From Carex sylvatica (Eukaryota > Streptophyta > Magnoliopsida > Poales > Cyperaceae), in assembly GCA_964058845.1 (NCBI GenBank), contig CAXKVR010000179.1, forward strand, positions 103,687 through 167,686: a stretch of 64,000 nt of DNA. Direction: 5' to 3'. Below the pieces are notes generated by a model, which was not told the DNA's origin, searched no databases, and was given only the letters and a program-made list of their open reading frames with translations. Positions 8,793-19,964 of this stretch are shown in pieces. Every line of letters begins with the position of its first letter. The stretch's first letter is position 1. The translations under genes were made by a program, and so were the position numbers.

Positions 8793-11740
8793 TCAACGAT
8801 ACCGCGAATCGAAATATCGGTCAGCTGGTCTGCCTCTGTTCTCTCTGGTGAAAACTCGATGCCAGTTATTCCACTGTACTTCTCCTTCCTGCGCCACACG
8901 AGCTGGTGTGATCTCGACCTCGAGCTCAGGCTCTCTGCTCATAGTGAGTGCTGTACCCCATGGATCCTCGGCGGCGTGTGTAGCTGGCAGAGGGGTATGA
9001 AACAAGGATAAGTCAGGATGAGTCCCGCTACCAGAGGCCTCCCAATCGTGAGCCCTCGCTGGATACGGCTGATGCGGTGCAGGAGAAGCGGCTGTATCCC
9101 ACTGATCACCTGGAGCTAGCTCTGCAAGGCTGAACTCCATGCCCTGAGACTCATGCATAGACTGAATCTCCGGAGATCGAGCCTGGTGCTCAGGCTGTGT
9201 CGGAATGTAGGCAAGACCCTGCAAGGATACAAATAATTCAATAAATTTTAACTAACTAAATTTTAACTAACGTACTTTACTGAAGGAGAAAATTTTAACT
9301 AACTTGACATAAAATAAAGAAGACCGAACCTGAGGAAGCTCCGGGGATCTAGTCTGGTGCTCAGGCTGTGTCGGCATGTAGGCAGGACCCTGCAAGTAAA
9401 CAAATAATTCAATAAATTTTAACTAACTTACTTTACTGAATGAGAAAATGTTAACTAACTTGACATAAAATAAATAATACCGAACCTGGGGAAGACACGG
9501 ACGTCCATACTGGTCAAAATAGGCGTGCCAACTAGACATGCCCAGAACCCAACGGTGGTAGTCCCACTCTGGCTGGTCTGCGGGCTCTGGTGGCATATCA
9601 GCAGTCATAACAGGTGGCGCGTCGGGCTCATCCCTATGTACTCTGCGCCAATCGATGTCCTCTCCGGCGTCTCTGAGCATCGTGACTAGCTTGGCCTCGT
9701 GGCCGTGGCCCTCAATACAAGGCGCAAAGTAGTTCAACATTGTGTGTCCAAAAGCCCTGAAGCCACGCTTTCCAAGACAAACGATTGAATGTGCTCCACC
9801 TTTAACCGCTAGTAGCAACTAAAAAAATTAAAATAAGAAACATTAGAAAAAAAAGGTTAAAAAGATGGTCAAAATGAGTTGTTTTAGGTGCATTACTTAC
9901 ATCACGAGCCCCTTTCTTGCCAGTGGGAGTATAACCATCATCTTCGAAGATCTTGGAGCGGAGATAATTGCCGTAATCTCCCTGAAGATACACTGATGCC
10001 ATGCCGACCTGCAGGTACCAAGCCTGGTATCTCAGTAGGGGAGACCCCTGCAGCTGCGTCTCATAATCCTCCGACATATGCCACAAGTTCTCCCTCATGG
10101 TCCCTGCTCTGTCGTAGTGCTCCAGGAAAGCCGTACTCCAATCTCTATCGGCGTGATTACTGTGGTACGTCCTGTAATTAATATGTTACATGCAAATTAG
10201 TGTTTACAACAACTAATATTAAATACAAAATTCAAGAAAAACATAACTTGTACGTACCCGTGTAGCCTCGTGATAATAGATCCCGGGATGTCTGGATCTG
10301 CGGGGATGAGTGGAGGAAGTCCAAACTGACGGAGCACCCGGTCTGGATAGTGATGCTCCACTATCCAGAAGCAAATCAGCGGACCCCTGTAGAGCCACAT
10401 CTCCTCATCATCTGATATAATCTGTGGCAGCCTCCCCTCACAGTATGACTCAGCATACGGAGTCCAGCTCACCTGCGTGTCACCCAGACTCTGCAACTGA
10501 CCACGGACCAACCTGATGCCTGCTGGCTTTCCGTGAGGCGTGTCCACGTAGCGGTGATCCCCGTACCATTTCTTGCCAAATGCCGGGTGATATGCATCAT
10601 CGGGCTCTCCCGGATGTAGTGACTCATTCTGCACGGGTACCGCCACTGGTACGCGCGACCACGACCAATGCTGCAGTAGAAGTGTCGGCCCGTACATCTT
10701 CTTACTTTTAGGCTGCAATTTGAAGAATATTAGACGTCGGAACAAGTTAATTTTTAAAAATAAGACAACAATAACATACTGACCTTGCAAGCCTGGCACA
10801 GGTTGGAGTAAAGATGTGCCAGGACGGCTCCACCCCAGTTGTACTTTCTTGATGACCCAAGGTCTCTCAACAGCTCCAGATACATAATCGGAATGGCATC
10901 ACCGCTCGAATCAGGAAACATGACAGAACCAAATAGGTCCATCACGAAAGCCCGTGTGTATCTGAAATGTCAAAATTAGGGACCAACCCATTTTTTGCAA
11001 TGAAATAAAATACAAAATAAATATATATATATATAATGGTTTATAAAAGTACCTCTCAATGTCATGCTGCGTGGATCGCCAATGCAAACCTCGATCGGCA
11101 AACAGAGCTCGCAGCGCCGTCTTCTTCAGATGAAATCTCGATCTCCCACCATTATCACGTACATCTGGCTCTGCTCCCAACAGCTCTGCGAGGCTGGCAT
11201 TAATCATGTTCTCGTCAGTGGGGTCAGATATGCCACCGACGGGCACGCCCTGGATAGGCAAACCCCAAAGGACACTCACGTCCTGGAGAGTCACTGTCAT
11301 CTCTCCGAACGGCAAATGGAATGTGTGTGTCTCGGGGCGCCATCGCTCCACTAGCCCCTGAATGAGGGACGCATTAATGGCCTTGCTCTCCGTCTCCAAT
11401 ATATCGACCAAATGGTACAACCCCAGATTGTGTAGATACGGGTCCATCAGAGAGTAGTACTGCATGCCATAAACCCGACACTTGCTTTCTAGAGACTCCT
11501 GACTCTGCGTTGAAAAAAAAACAAACAACATAAAAATCTAAAAATATGAGAACTCTAAAAAAAATTAACGTAAAAAAAGAAAAAAATAAAGTAATCACGT
11601 ACCTCTCGGGATGCTAGTGAGACTCGATGCTCACTGTGAGGTATCCATAATAATGGACTGAAATGCTCCGTGCTATCCACGGGAATGGGCTCATCAATAG
11701 GGTCGGGTGGTGGTGGTCTCCTAGGACGTCCCCTAGCCAT
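8793..11740 (-). CDS. Transposon-borne plant mobile domain (PMD) protein, intact, 8 coding exons (about 770 aa)
   Basis: Coding exons (high to low): 11740-11603, 11504-11053, 10961-10784, 10712-10258, 10171-9901, 9818-9486, 9389-9330 and 9218-8793. All junctions are GT-AG and the summed frame stays open to the stop at 8793. The start MARGRPRRPPPP follows an acceptor (GTAG/G) of a long 5'UTR intron. Exons 2-5 show the aminotransferase-like PMD: HNLGLYHL...LVERWRPETHTFHLPFGEMTVTL, VLWGLPIQG, a R-Y-T-R-A-F-x-x-D-L-F-G-S-V-x-F-P-D stretch and LLLQHWSWSR. These match PMD proteins (MAIN/MAIL1 and phosphatase-7-long-form-like). Host MAIN/MAIL1 act in heterochromatin silencing and genome stability. 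A role here in protecting or controlling the element is inference. Exons 7 and 8 start with duplicated sequence. Confidence 0.88.
9219..9485 (-). repeat. Exon-plus-intron duplication within the PMD gene
   Basis: Exon 7 (9330-9389) and the start of exon 8 both encode G-(P/L)-A-Y-(M/I)-P-T-Q-P-E-H-Q-(T/A)-R-S-P-E. Introns 6 (9390-9485) and 7 (9219-9329) are also alike (ACAAATAATTCAATAAATTT and AACTTGACATAAAATAAA in both). A unit of about 160 bp carrying one exon and its intron was therefore tandemly duplicated with the frame preserved. Confidence 0.85.
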
Positions 11741-11876
11741 CCTACGTTTGGAAAAAAAATTAGACATGCTACATTTGACTAAAATAAGCTCATTCCTGTT
11801 AAAATATGATAAAATAAGCTAATTCATATCAAATAATACAAAACTACCCTAGTAAGAATAAAAAATATGCCATAAT

Positions 11877-12985
11877 GCGTTAGAATAAAAAAAAAAAAAT
11901 TATTCGCCTAAAATATGCTAAAACAAGCGGAAATACACTAAAACAATATATTTGCGGTAAAAATAGGCTAAATTACGTTAATATGAAAAAAAACAGGGTT
12001 ATTCGGACAAAATATACTAAAATATGATAAAATACAATAATTACGGTCAAATATGCTAAAATACGCTAATTATGGCAAAAATTTACTAAATATGATAATT
12101 TCGGTAAAAATATGTTAAAATAATGCGTTACAATAAAAAAAAATGTTATTCGCCTAAAATATGCTAAAACAAGCGGAAATACACTAAAACAATATATTTG
12201 CGGTAAAAATAGGCTAAATTACGTTAATATGAAAAAAACAGGGTTATTCGGACAAAATATACTAAAATATGATAAAATACATTAATTACGGTCAAATATG
12301 CTAAAATACGCTAATTATGGCAAAAATTTACTAAATATGCTAATTTCGGTAAAAATATGTTAAAATAATGCGTTAGAATAAAAAAAAAAATGTTATTCGC
12401 CTAAAATATGCTAAAACAAGCGGAAATACACTACAACAATATATTTGCGGTAAAAATAGGCTAAATTACGTTAATATGAAAAAAACAGGGTTATTCGGAC
12501 AAAATATACTAAAATATGATAAAATACATTAATTACGGTCAAATATGCTAAAATACGCTAATTATGGCAAAAATTTACTAAATATGCTAATTTCGGTAAA
12601 AATATGTTAAAATAATGCGTTAGAATAAAAAAAAAAATGTTATTCGCCTAAAATATGCTAAAACAAGCGGAAATACACTAAAACAATATATTTGCGGTAA
12701 AAATAGGCTAAATTACGTTAATATGAAAAAAAAAGGGTTATTCGGACAAAATATACTAAAATATGATAAAATACAATAATTACGGTCAAATATGCTAAAA
12801 TACGCTAATTATGGCAAAAATTTACTAAATATGCTAATTTCGGTAAAAATATGTTAAAATAATGCGTTAGAATAAAAAAAAAATGTTATTCGCCTAAAAT
12901 ATGCTAAAACAAGCGGAAATACACTAAAACAATATATTTGCGGTAAAAATAGGCTAAATTACGTTAATTACGACAAAAAATATAC
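11877..12985 (-). repeat. 247-bp AT-rich tandem array (about 4.5 copies)
   Basis: GCGTTA(G/C)AATAAAAAAA recurs at 11877, 12125, 12370, 12617 and 12864, spacings 245-248 bp. Units carry many short TATGCTAAAATACG and TACGGT(C/A)AAA motifs and differ by a few substitutions and poly-A length. A sequence built from the same short motifs in opposite orientation occurs at 33425-33705. Confidence 0.95.
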
Positions 12986-13067
12986 TACATTTCTCAAAAT
13001 ATGCTAATTATGGTCAAATTATGCTAAAATACGCTAATTACGGCAAAATTTCGGACTAAATAATTCA

Positions 13068-13302
13068 AAATAAAATTAAAACTAACTTTGGTACCATAAT
13101 TATCACTAATTTCAAATATTTTTGGTACCTACATTGACGCTAATTACCACTAAATTGGTACCGTAATTAAATAATCATAATTATAAATAAAATTAAAACT
13201 AACTTTGGTACCATAATTATCACTAATTTTAAATATTTTTGGTACCTACATTAATGCTAATTACCACTAAATTGGTACCGTAATTAAATAATCACAATTA
13301 TA
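13068..13302. repeat. 117-bp tandem duplication with GGTACC motifs
   Basis: ACTAACTTTGGTACCATAAT occurs at 13081 and 13198 (117 bp apart), followed both times by a near-identical run of GGTACC-containing sequence. It adjoins the 247-bp array in the same probable intron. Confidence 0.9.
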
Positions 13303-13388
13303 ACTAATTAGCACTAACTAACTTAATTTGACTAATCTATAATTTTTTTACACTACAAATGAAATTTCAAATATATATAGGAACTTAC

Positions 13389-13521
13389 TTGCAAATTGGA
13401 AGAAGAGAGAAGAAGAGAGGAGAAAAAAGAGGAGAAATTCGGGTGGGGAGGAGAGAGAGTGAGATTTTTAGAAAATGAATTGTGAGGAGAGAGAAAGTGC
13501 TGTGGGGGGGTATTTATAGGC
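13389..13521 (-). promoter_or_regulatory. Right promoter and CT-rich leader of the PMD gene
   Basis: On the minus strand the terminal repeat is followed at once by CCTATAAATA (13511-13520), a canonical TATA box. Then comes about 100 nt of CT-rich leader and the donor at 13389/13388. The arrangement mirrors the left end, where a purine-rich leader follows the other terminal repeat. Confidence 0.55.
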
Positions 13522-13628
13522 CCGGACCGCCCCATTTTTAGGCGGTCAGGGCATTTTTAAAAATTTGGCTGGAACCCTGTTATTTTTAATAATTTGTTTT
13601 TTTTTTTGGGTATTTTTAAAAATGTCGG
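13522..13628 (-). repeat. Right 107-bp terminal inverted repeat of the inner MULE
   Basis: Reverse complement of 3333-3439, including the 11-base A run; I saw no mismatch. Homology stops at 13522, where the right side continues into a TATA-like box and the PMD leader. Confidence 0.93.
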
Positions 13629-13637
13629 TCTGGTCAA
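13629..13637 (+). repeat. Right target-site duplication of the inner MULE (TCTGGTCAA)
   Basis: Identical to 3324-3332. Confidence 0.93.
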
Positions 13638-16600
13638 TGAGAACAACAAGCGAAGCTCTTCAGTCCTCCTCCCTAATCGCAGCCTCCTCCTCCTCCTCCC
13701 TAATCGCCTCCTCCTAATCTCCTCCCCCTCCTCCTACCCAGCAGTAACCCTAATTGCCTCCTACCCAGCTCACCATAAAAGGTATCAAGCAATTGAGATC
13801 GTCGGTCACAGACTGTCACTCGCCTGTTATTACATCGCTTAAGTTAGTTTCCATTTCAATTAACACAGCGATAACTTGACAATCAGTCTCGCAGCTCACC
13901 ATAAAAGGTATCAAGCAATCTGCTATTAATATATTTTTGTGATTTTCTTCGGGGGTGTATGAAATTTGCTCCAAAATTAAAGGTATCAATCAGTCTGGCC
14001 TGCTATTTCCTGTGTTGTGTCAATTTAAATTTTTGTACAGTGAGCTCTTTGAGGTTGTCTTAAATTTGTAACAGTGCCAACATAGGAGTCCTCTTTCAAT
14101 TGGCTCCTTTAAATTATATATACACAATGAGCTTGAATCATACTTTTTTTATAAATAGGATCTTGAAAAAACAAAATATAGCATCCTACTAATTCATGAC
14201 TGGTACAGACTGGGGTGCATACACAGGGACATTAATGGCGCCGAAAATATTCCGCATACATGCAAGCTTTCAACAAAGAAAGTAAGTCCCAGTTTATGTT
14301 TGTAGCCTTGTATAGTGTATATTAATTGACCACATATTCTTCAAGGATACCATTTATGACATAAATTTATTTTAGAAGCAAGCAGTTTCACCGCTGTAGC
14401 GATAACAGTGATCAAAGAAGAATGAAAGAAGGAAGTCTTCTAAATCAATCAAGCTGTGAACCTCTCAGATTTTGACTAGAAATTACTCTACACTACTTGC
14501 CCTTTATAACACCTTGTACCAGCATGGTACCAAAAAGAGAGCAAATACCAGAATTGCCCTTTATGGGTACTGGACTGATACCGACTGGTACACATACATA
14601 ATCAAGTAAATAGAAAATCTTGAAACAAACACTTAGCTTAAAAGCACAAACAAGAATAAACAAACATAATCAAGTAAGTAGAAAGCAAACAATAAAACAA
14701 AATACAAACCAAAGTTGAATGCTTTCATGAGTGTTTTAAAACAAATGGTATAGTTGAATGCTTTCACTATCACCAGGTATAGTTGTTAGAAAGACATTGT
14801 TCATTTGCTCGTTCATCTTTTGTTTCTAATTTATTACCTGGCTAACTTGCTGACTACAAAAATAGCAGTGTGTTCATTTAATAATTTTATTTTGCTTGTT
14901 ATGTGCGGAGCACAAATTGGTTGGAAAATCTGGAACTGGAAACAAAGCTAGAAGGGTCGCCATGGAAGATAGCATATTTTTTTCTTTTTCTCATTGTATT
15001 TTTGTTCTGATACAAGCATCATTATCTGAGAAACTTAGTGGGGTATAGTGTATCTAGAGAAGATTGGAGAGTGGCTACTGGTACCATTGTCATGGATATG
15101 TACCAGATAGTTGTAATTTTACAAATGAGATCCAGGATTGTGTAGAAATGTATATATGTAGGTTGTAAAAATAAATTATTTCACCAATGAATCAGGTGGC
15201 AGCTGCCACTTACTTTTCATTATAAAAGTGCTATTTATTAATTATGATGTATTTTTAGTTTCATAACAAAATGAAGTTGACATATTAGCAGCAGGATTAT
15301 AATGAGACTTGCAAACCAAGTACTGCACATGGCTAAAATGCATTTTGTATCACACAAGTACATATACAAGCTATGAAATTACATACATGTATCCAAACAT
15401 CACAAAGTTATACAAACAAAATTTAAATTTCATGTTGCATTCAAGTCTACATATCAGTAACATCACAAATCAAGTAACACCATTACAACACCATTACATA
15501 TCAGTACAACATCATCACATAATTAGTTCCAACCCCAATTTATAGCATCATAAACTTGACATAGTTAAAAAAAAAAAAATCATTACAATGCACTGCATGT
15601 CAATACAAATTCCCAAATTCTGGAGAAAATAAAGACAAAATAAAACAGTTTATTTTGCAGAAAATAAATTAAAGCTGAATTAAGTCTTTTGTTGAAGACC
15701 TTCATTCTTGGGGGAGCATTTATTTTTCCAAACACGTACTAGTTGGATCTGATTTCACACAGAATTTATTCGGTGCTGTCCTTTAACCGTATTGTTACAT
15801 AGAATTGGTGTACTAGCTGGCACCCGCACTGATGCAAATATGCTCCTGAATATATCAAAAGTTTTATCCATAACATATCAGAATCTAAAATGCAACATGG
15901 GTACCTTGATTGCTACAGTATATGCTTGAACATCAAGCTTAATTCCACTTGCTTTCATATCCTTTAAAGCTTAAATCACAAGTGAAAGAAAAAACAATTA
16001 GAGAAGTGGTAAGAAAACAAGCATTTGAATTACCAAAGTTAATACTGATGTAAAGGACTAAGTATATGCTTGAACATCAAGCTTAATTCCACTTGCTTTC
16101 ATATCCTTTAAAGCCTAAATCACAAGTGAAAGAAAAAACAATTAGAGAAGTGGTAAGAAAACAAGCATTTGAATTACCAAAGTTAATACTGATGTAAAGG
16201 ACTAACCAGCAAGACTCCTTTTACATATCGGGCCTTCTTCCTTACCTAGCCTTACCTCTACAGCAAACTACATTGTTTTTCAAGTCAGGAACATGAAAAG
16301 TACTTAGGGAGCCAATTTATTCATGATTCCATTTTCATAGAGCCAATCAAATACAAAAATATATGAATTTTGACAAGGCCTGTTTTCTGCTAATCGAAAC
16401 AGACTAGGGTTTACCAATTTGTTCAATTCAGCCATAGATTAATTACTGTAATAAGGGGTACTGTTGTTCCAAACTCAGTAATTATTTTTACTCAGAGCCG
16501 TACATGGTCAAAATAAATATCGACTCCTAAATAGAAGCACACAGTAGCAGCCAACCTGATAAAAGGGACAATAATACCTTGTCTCCAGGCGGAAGGGAGG

Positions 16601-16914
16601 GAGCGTCTTCAGGGGGAGAAGTTTGCTCTCTTAATCTCTGTCGGGGAAGAAATGTGGAGAAGCATCTCCAGGCGGCGGAGTTTGTCTCCAGGCGGAAGGG
16701 AACCAAGGGAAGAAAAGAGGAGGCTGGGGTTCGTGTATTTTGATTAAGGATATTTTAGGCATTATTATTATTATTATTATTTTTAAAAGATTAATAGAGT
16801 ATAAATGGTATTTTTATAATTAATGAAGTTTTAGAGATATTTTTATAATTTTGAAGTTTGTAGTGGTATTTTCACATTTTGAAGATTTTGTAATGGCAAT
16901 CTCACAATTTTTCC
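13638..16914. other. Right part of the outer MULE, non-coding
   Basis: Starts with a CTCCTC-rich stretch, then AT-rich sequence without long ORFs. A 28-bp phrase AGCTCACCATAAAAGGTATC occurs at 13767 and 13893. 15917-16204 is a tandem duplication. 16570-16740 is GC/GA-rich with repeated CTCCAGGCGG. No protein family was recognised in any frame. Confidence 0.5.
15917..16204. repeat. 144-bp perfect or near-perfect tandem duplication
   Basis: AGTATATGCTTGAACATCAA begins at 15917 and again at 16061. Both copies run to TAAAGGACTA with almost no differences seen. Confidence 0.93.
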
Positions 16915-16951
16915 TAGCAAAGAAAAATTACTATAATAAGTACCTTTATAA

Positions 16952-18325
16952 ATAGGGCATTTTTAAATTTTGAATAGGATATTTTTAAATTTTAATCTAA
17001 GTTATAAAGTTTGAGTGTGTCCTAATTAAAGTTATTCTTTGCGAAAACTTAGAATAAGTTTTTTCTAAATTAAAAGTATAAAATAAATAAAGTAAATAGT
17101 AGAGTTTAGAGACACTTGACACGAAAGTTGTTTACGGAGTTCGACACTAACGTCTACGTCTCCGGGTCCCGCGACCTTCGAGATGGCAAGCCTTTTTTTA
17201 CCCAATAAGAAAGGATTACAAAGTGGTACCAGTGAGCCCTTACAATCTTCTGGGAAGTCACACGATCCGAACAAGGAGCACTAAAGGCTCAAGAAAAACA
17301 ATATGATTCGCGAGGACTCAAGGATTATTGGGTGAGCACAAAGGCTCGAAGTAGTAAATTATTTGATCACTTAGGATCACTCTAGGAGTTGTTTAATTGA
17401 TTGAATAAGCTTGAGATTGATTGTGAATATTGAAGTTTAAGCACACAAGCAACAATGGTTTCTCTAGATCTGTAAATACGAAATATTAAAGTTGAGGGCG
17501 GCTAGAGTGTCAATCCAAACCTTGGCATAACTTCTATTTATAGAGAGCTATCAAAAAGGAAGTAAGTGGTGCTGACAGTTGCAACAGTACATTGTTGCTT
17601 GTGTGAATAGGGCATTTTAAATTTTAATCTAAGTTATAAAGTTCAAGTGTGTCTTAATTAAAGTTATTCTTTGCGGAAACTTAGAATAACTTTGTCCTAA
17701 ACTAAAAGTATAAAATAAATAAAATAAATAGTAGAGTTTAGAGACACTTGACACGAAAGTTGTTTACGGAGTTTGACACTAACGCCTACGTCTCCGGGCC
17801 CCGCGACCTTCGAGATGGCGTGCCTTTCTTTACCCAATGAGAAAGGATTACAAAGTGGTACCAGTGAGCCCTTACAATCTTTTGGGAAGTCACACAATCC
17901 GAACAAGGAGCACTAAAGGCTCAAGAAAGACAATCTGATTCGCGAGGACTCAAGGATTATTGGGTGAGCACAAAGGCTCGAAGTAGTAAATTGTTTGATC
18001 ACTTAGGATCACTCTAGGAGTTGTTTAATTGATTGAATAAGCTTGAGATTGATTGTGAATATTAAAGTTTAAGCACACAAGCAACAATGACTTTCTCTAG
18101 ATCTGTAAATACGAAATATTGAAGTTGAGGACGACTAGAGTGTCAATCCAAACCTTGGCATAACTTCTATTTATAGAGAGCTATTAAAAAGGAAGTAAGT
18201 GGTAGCTGACTGTTGCAACAGTACATTGTTGCTTTGTGTGAATAGGGCATTTTTAAATTTTAATCTGAGTTATAAAATTCGAGTGTATCCTAATTAAAGT
18301 TATTCTTTGCGGAAACTTAGAACTG
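16952..18325. repeat. 632-bp unit in two tandem copies with a third partial copy
   Basis: GAGTTTAGAGACACTTGACA occurs at 17102 and 17734 (period 632). A short module (AATAGGGCATTTTTAAATTT ... TTATTCTTTGCGGAAACTTA) occurs before, between and after the two copies (about 16952, 17606, 18239). The unit includes TTTACGGAGTT and ACGTCTCCGGG phrases of the type found in non-coding LTR regions. Open frames on the minus strand repeat with the unit and have no family match. Likely a tandemly duplicated retroelement piece. Confidence 0.85.
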
Positions 18326-19412
18326 CTGTAGATTATCCTGAGTAGCAATGCATTCAAAGTATCATTCGTTATTTTGCTCGGTTGAGCTCAGAAGAAGCTT
18401 ATGTTTCTGTTGTTGTGATTTAATTGTTAGGTTGATCTAAATTTATATTTCTATTTATTTCATTCGACTAATTGATGCCAATTTTTGGAAATTGTGGTAA
18501 AACAAAATTATTGTACTTGAATAAAAACCCACAGGTTTATTTGTAAAAATCTTCTGGTACATAAGTTGTTCAAGAAAGGGGTCATAATGTATTTTTATCA
18601 GAAGAGTTAATGCAGCAAGATTAATATACTGTCTAGCTATCTCCAAAAGGTTATTATATAATGTCTATTGTTTCCTTGACCGATTATTTTGAAGGGAAGG
18701 AGCACAATTTGCGTAGCTGGTAACATTATTTCTGTTGAATGTAATCAGTATAGAGGAACCAACGAATTCAGGTTTTTTTTTACAATACATGACTAAATAA
18801 TCACGAGTATTTTATATCAATTAAACTGAAATTGTTTGGTCTTGTTCAATCCACAGAATTGAGAATAAAGTCATGACTAGAGCCTAGAGGCATATTGATT
18901 AATTAGCATTTGAGTCAATGCGTATGTGTTTTTCTTTTTCTTTTTATTATGTAGGTGATGAGTGTGAGCTCTTGGGACGTGTCTGAAGCCCACATTCGAA
19001 GGCATGAACCAGTTGATTTATCCGGAGACTTGTTTTTTCATGTTTGTTGTAGCTACTCGTGTGCAAAATTTTGTAATTATCACTGTTAGAGAATACAATG
19101 TCAATAGAACAGGGTGAAACGTATACAAGAGACTATTGTGGTTTTTCTACGTATAAAATGTTGCAATTGTCTGATTCGTCATCAGAAAAATGACACACAA
19201 AGAATATTCAAATGACCTATGTGTGTATCGTATATCAACGATGTGAACAATTAATTTAAGATTTTTCCAGTTTTTATTTGCATATCAATTAAGAAAGTTT
19301 GTGTATATTTAATAAAATTGCTTGATTTTTTTTATTTTTATTAAAAAAAATTAGATGTTTAGTGTGTGAGCTTTATTCTAATAGGTGTATGTCAATTAAC
19401 AAAGCATAGTCT
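18326..19412. other. AT-rich DNA without recognised genes
   Basis: I saw no coding region, tRNA-like structure or clear transposon ends in this stretch. Confidence 0.4.
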
Positions 19413-19964
19413 TTATAAAAAGGGAAAAAAAAATTATTTGCCACCCAAAACTTGAAAATTACTAAATTGCCACCTAAAAACTCAAAATTTGTTATTTATC
19501 ACCCTAAAATCAACAAATTTACCAAATTGCCACAATATACATCTAATATACATATTTAATTAAAATTATTTTGAAAAGTATTGTATAATAAAACGTATTT
19601 TCGTATAATCCATCAGTGGCAAATACTTCTAAATGCAAAACAGCATATAGAATGCAAGTAGAGCACTTGCAAAGTAAAGAAGGTATAAACCAAATTGCAA
19701 CCAAAAACTAATTAGCGCTTACAGTTGCTCAAAAATATATTTAGGAAACAAGGTACATCATCGAAGCATCCATAGCATCCATTTGGTTTGCCATTCCATG
19801 CCGACGGCTGGAACAGATTAGGTCATTAAGTGTCAAAATGTAAGAAAAAAAAAATGTCAAGTTACAACTGCCAGAGTCAAGAGCAATACTGGTACCAACT
19901 AATCCATTGTATAGCTGTACTAGTACCAACTTTTTCAACAATATTACATGCATCATTTATTTTA

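Larger units (their letters stand above)
11742..13388 (-). other. Probable 5'UTR intron of the PMD gene, filled with tandem repeats
   Basis: The CT-rich leader ends in GCAA/GTAAGT (13389/13388), a near-perfect donor. The acceptor GTAG/G lies at 11742, one base before the predicted first codon. The resulting intron of about 1.65 kb holds the 247-bp array and the 117-bp duplication. Inferred from splice consensus only. Confidence 0.55.
3333..13628. mobile_element. Complete, apparently intact autonomous MULE carrying MURA-type transposase plus PMD gene (10,296 bp)
   Basis: Bounded by 107-bp terminal inverted repeats (3333-3439 and 13522-13628) that match at every position I compared, and by a perfect 9-bp target duplication TCTGGTCAA (3324-3332 and 13629-13637). 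Contents in order: a left promoter and leader, a three-exon transposase gene (+), a small lysine-rich ORF (+), a 176-bp tandem array, an eight-exon PMD gene (-), a 247-bp tandem array inside its 5'UTR intron, and a right promoter. Both large genes have unbroken frames across all predicted junctions. Identical ends, a perfect duplication and intact genes point to recent transposition. The layout parallels maize MuDR (convergent mudrA and mudrB driven from the terminal repeats), with a PMD gene in the mudrB position. Confidence 0.93.
3067..16914. mobile_element. Outer, older MULE (about 3.5 kb without the nested element)
   Basis: Inverted ends of about 200 bp: 3067 onward reads AGAAAAATTGTGAGATTG and the reverse complement of 16914 reads GGAAAAATTGTGAGATTG. 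Both continue with similar repeats of AATTGTGAGA and CACTACAAA. The flanks are TAGCAAAAA (3058-3066) and TAGCAAAGA (16915-16923), an 8/9 match to a 9-bp target duplication, the MULE hallmark. The inner MULE 3333-13628 splits it close to its left end. Inside each end is a CT-rich leader-like stretch (13640-13760 on +, 16570-16740 on -), the latter followed by a donor-like AAG/GTATT. No transposase is present, so it is non-autonomous. I could not identify any captured host gene. Confidence 0.7.

Noticed and set aside
17065..17906. Two similar 69-aa minus-strand frames (17065-17274, 17697-17906)
   Set aside because: They are conserved only because the 632-bp unit is tandemly repeated; no recognisable domain and the region looks like non-coding retroelement DNA.
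18950..19090. Possible last exon after TTATGTAG at about 18955
   Set aside because: A short open frame follows the acceptor-like site but nothing upstream supports a gene.
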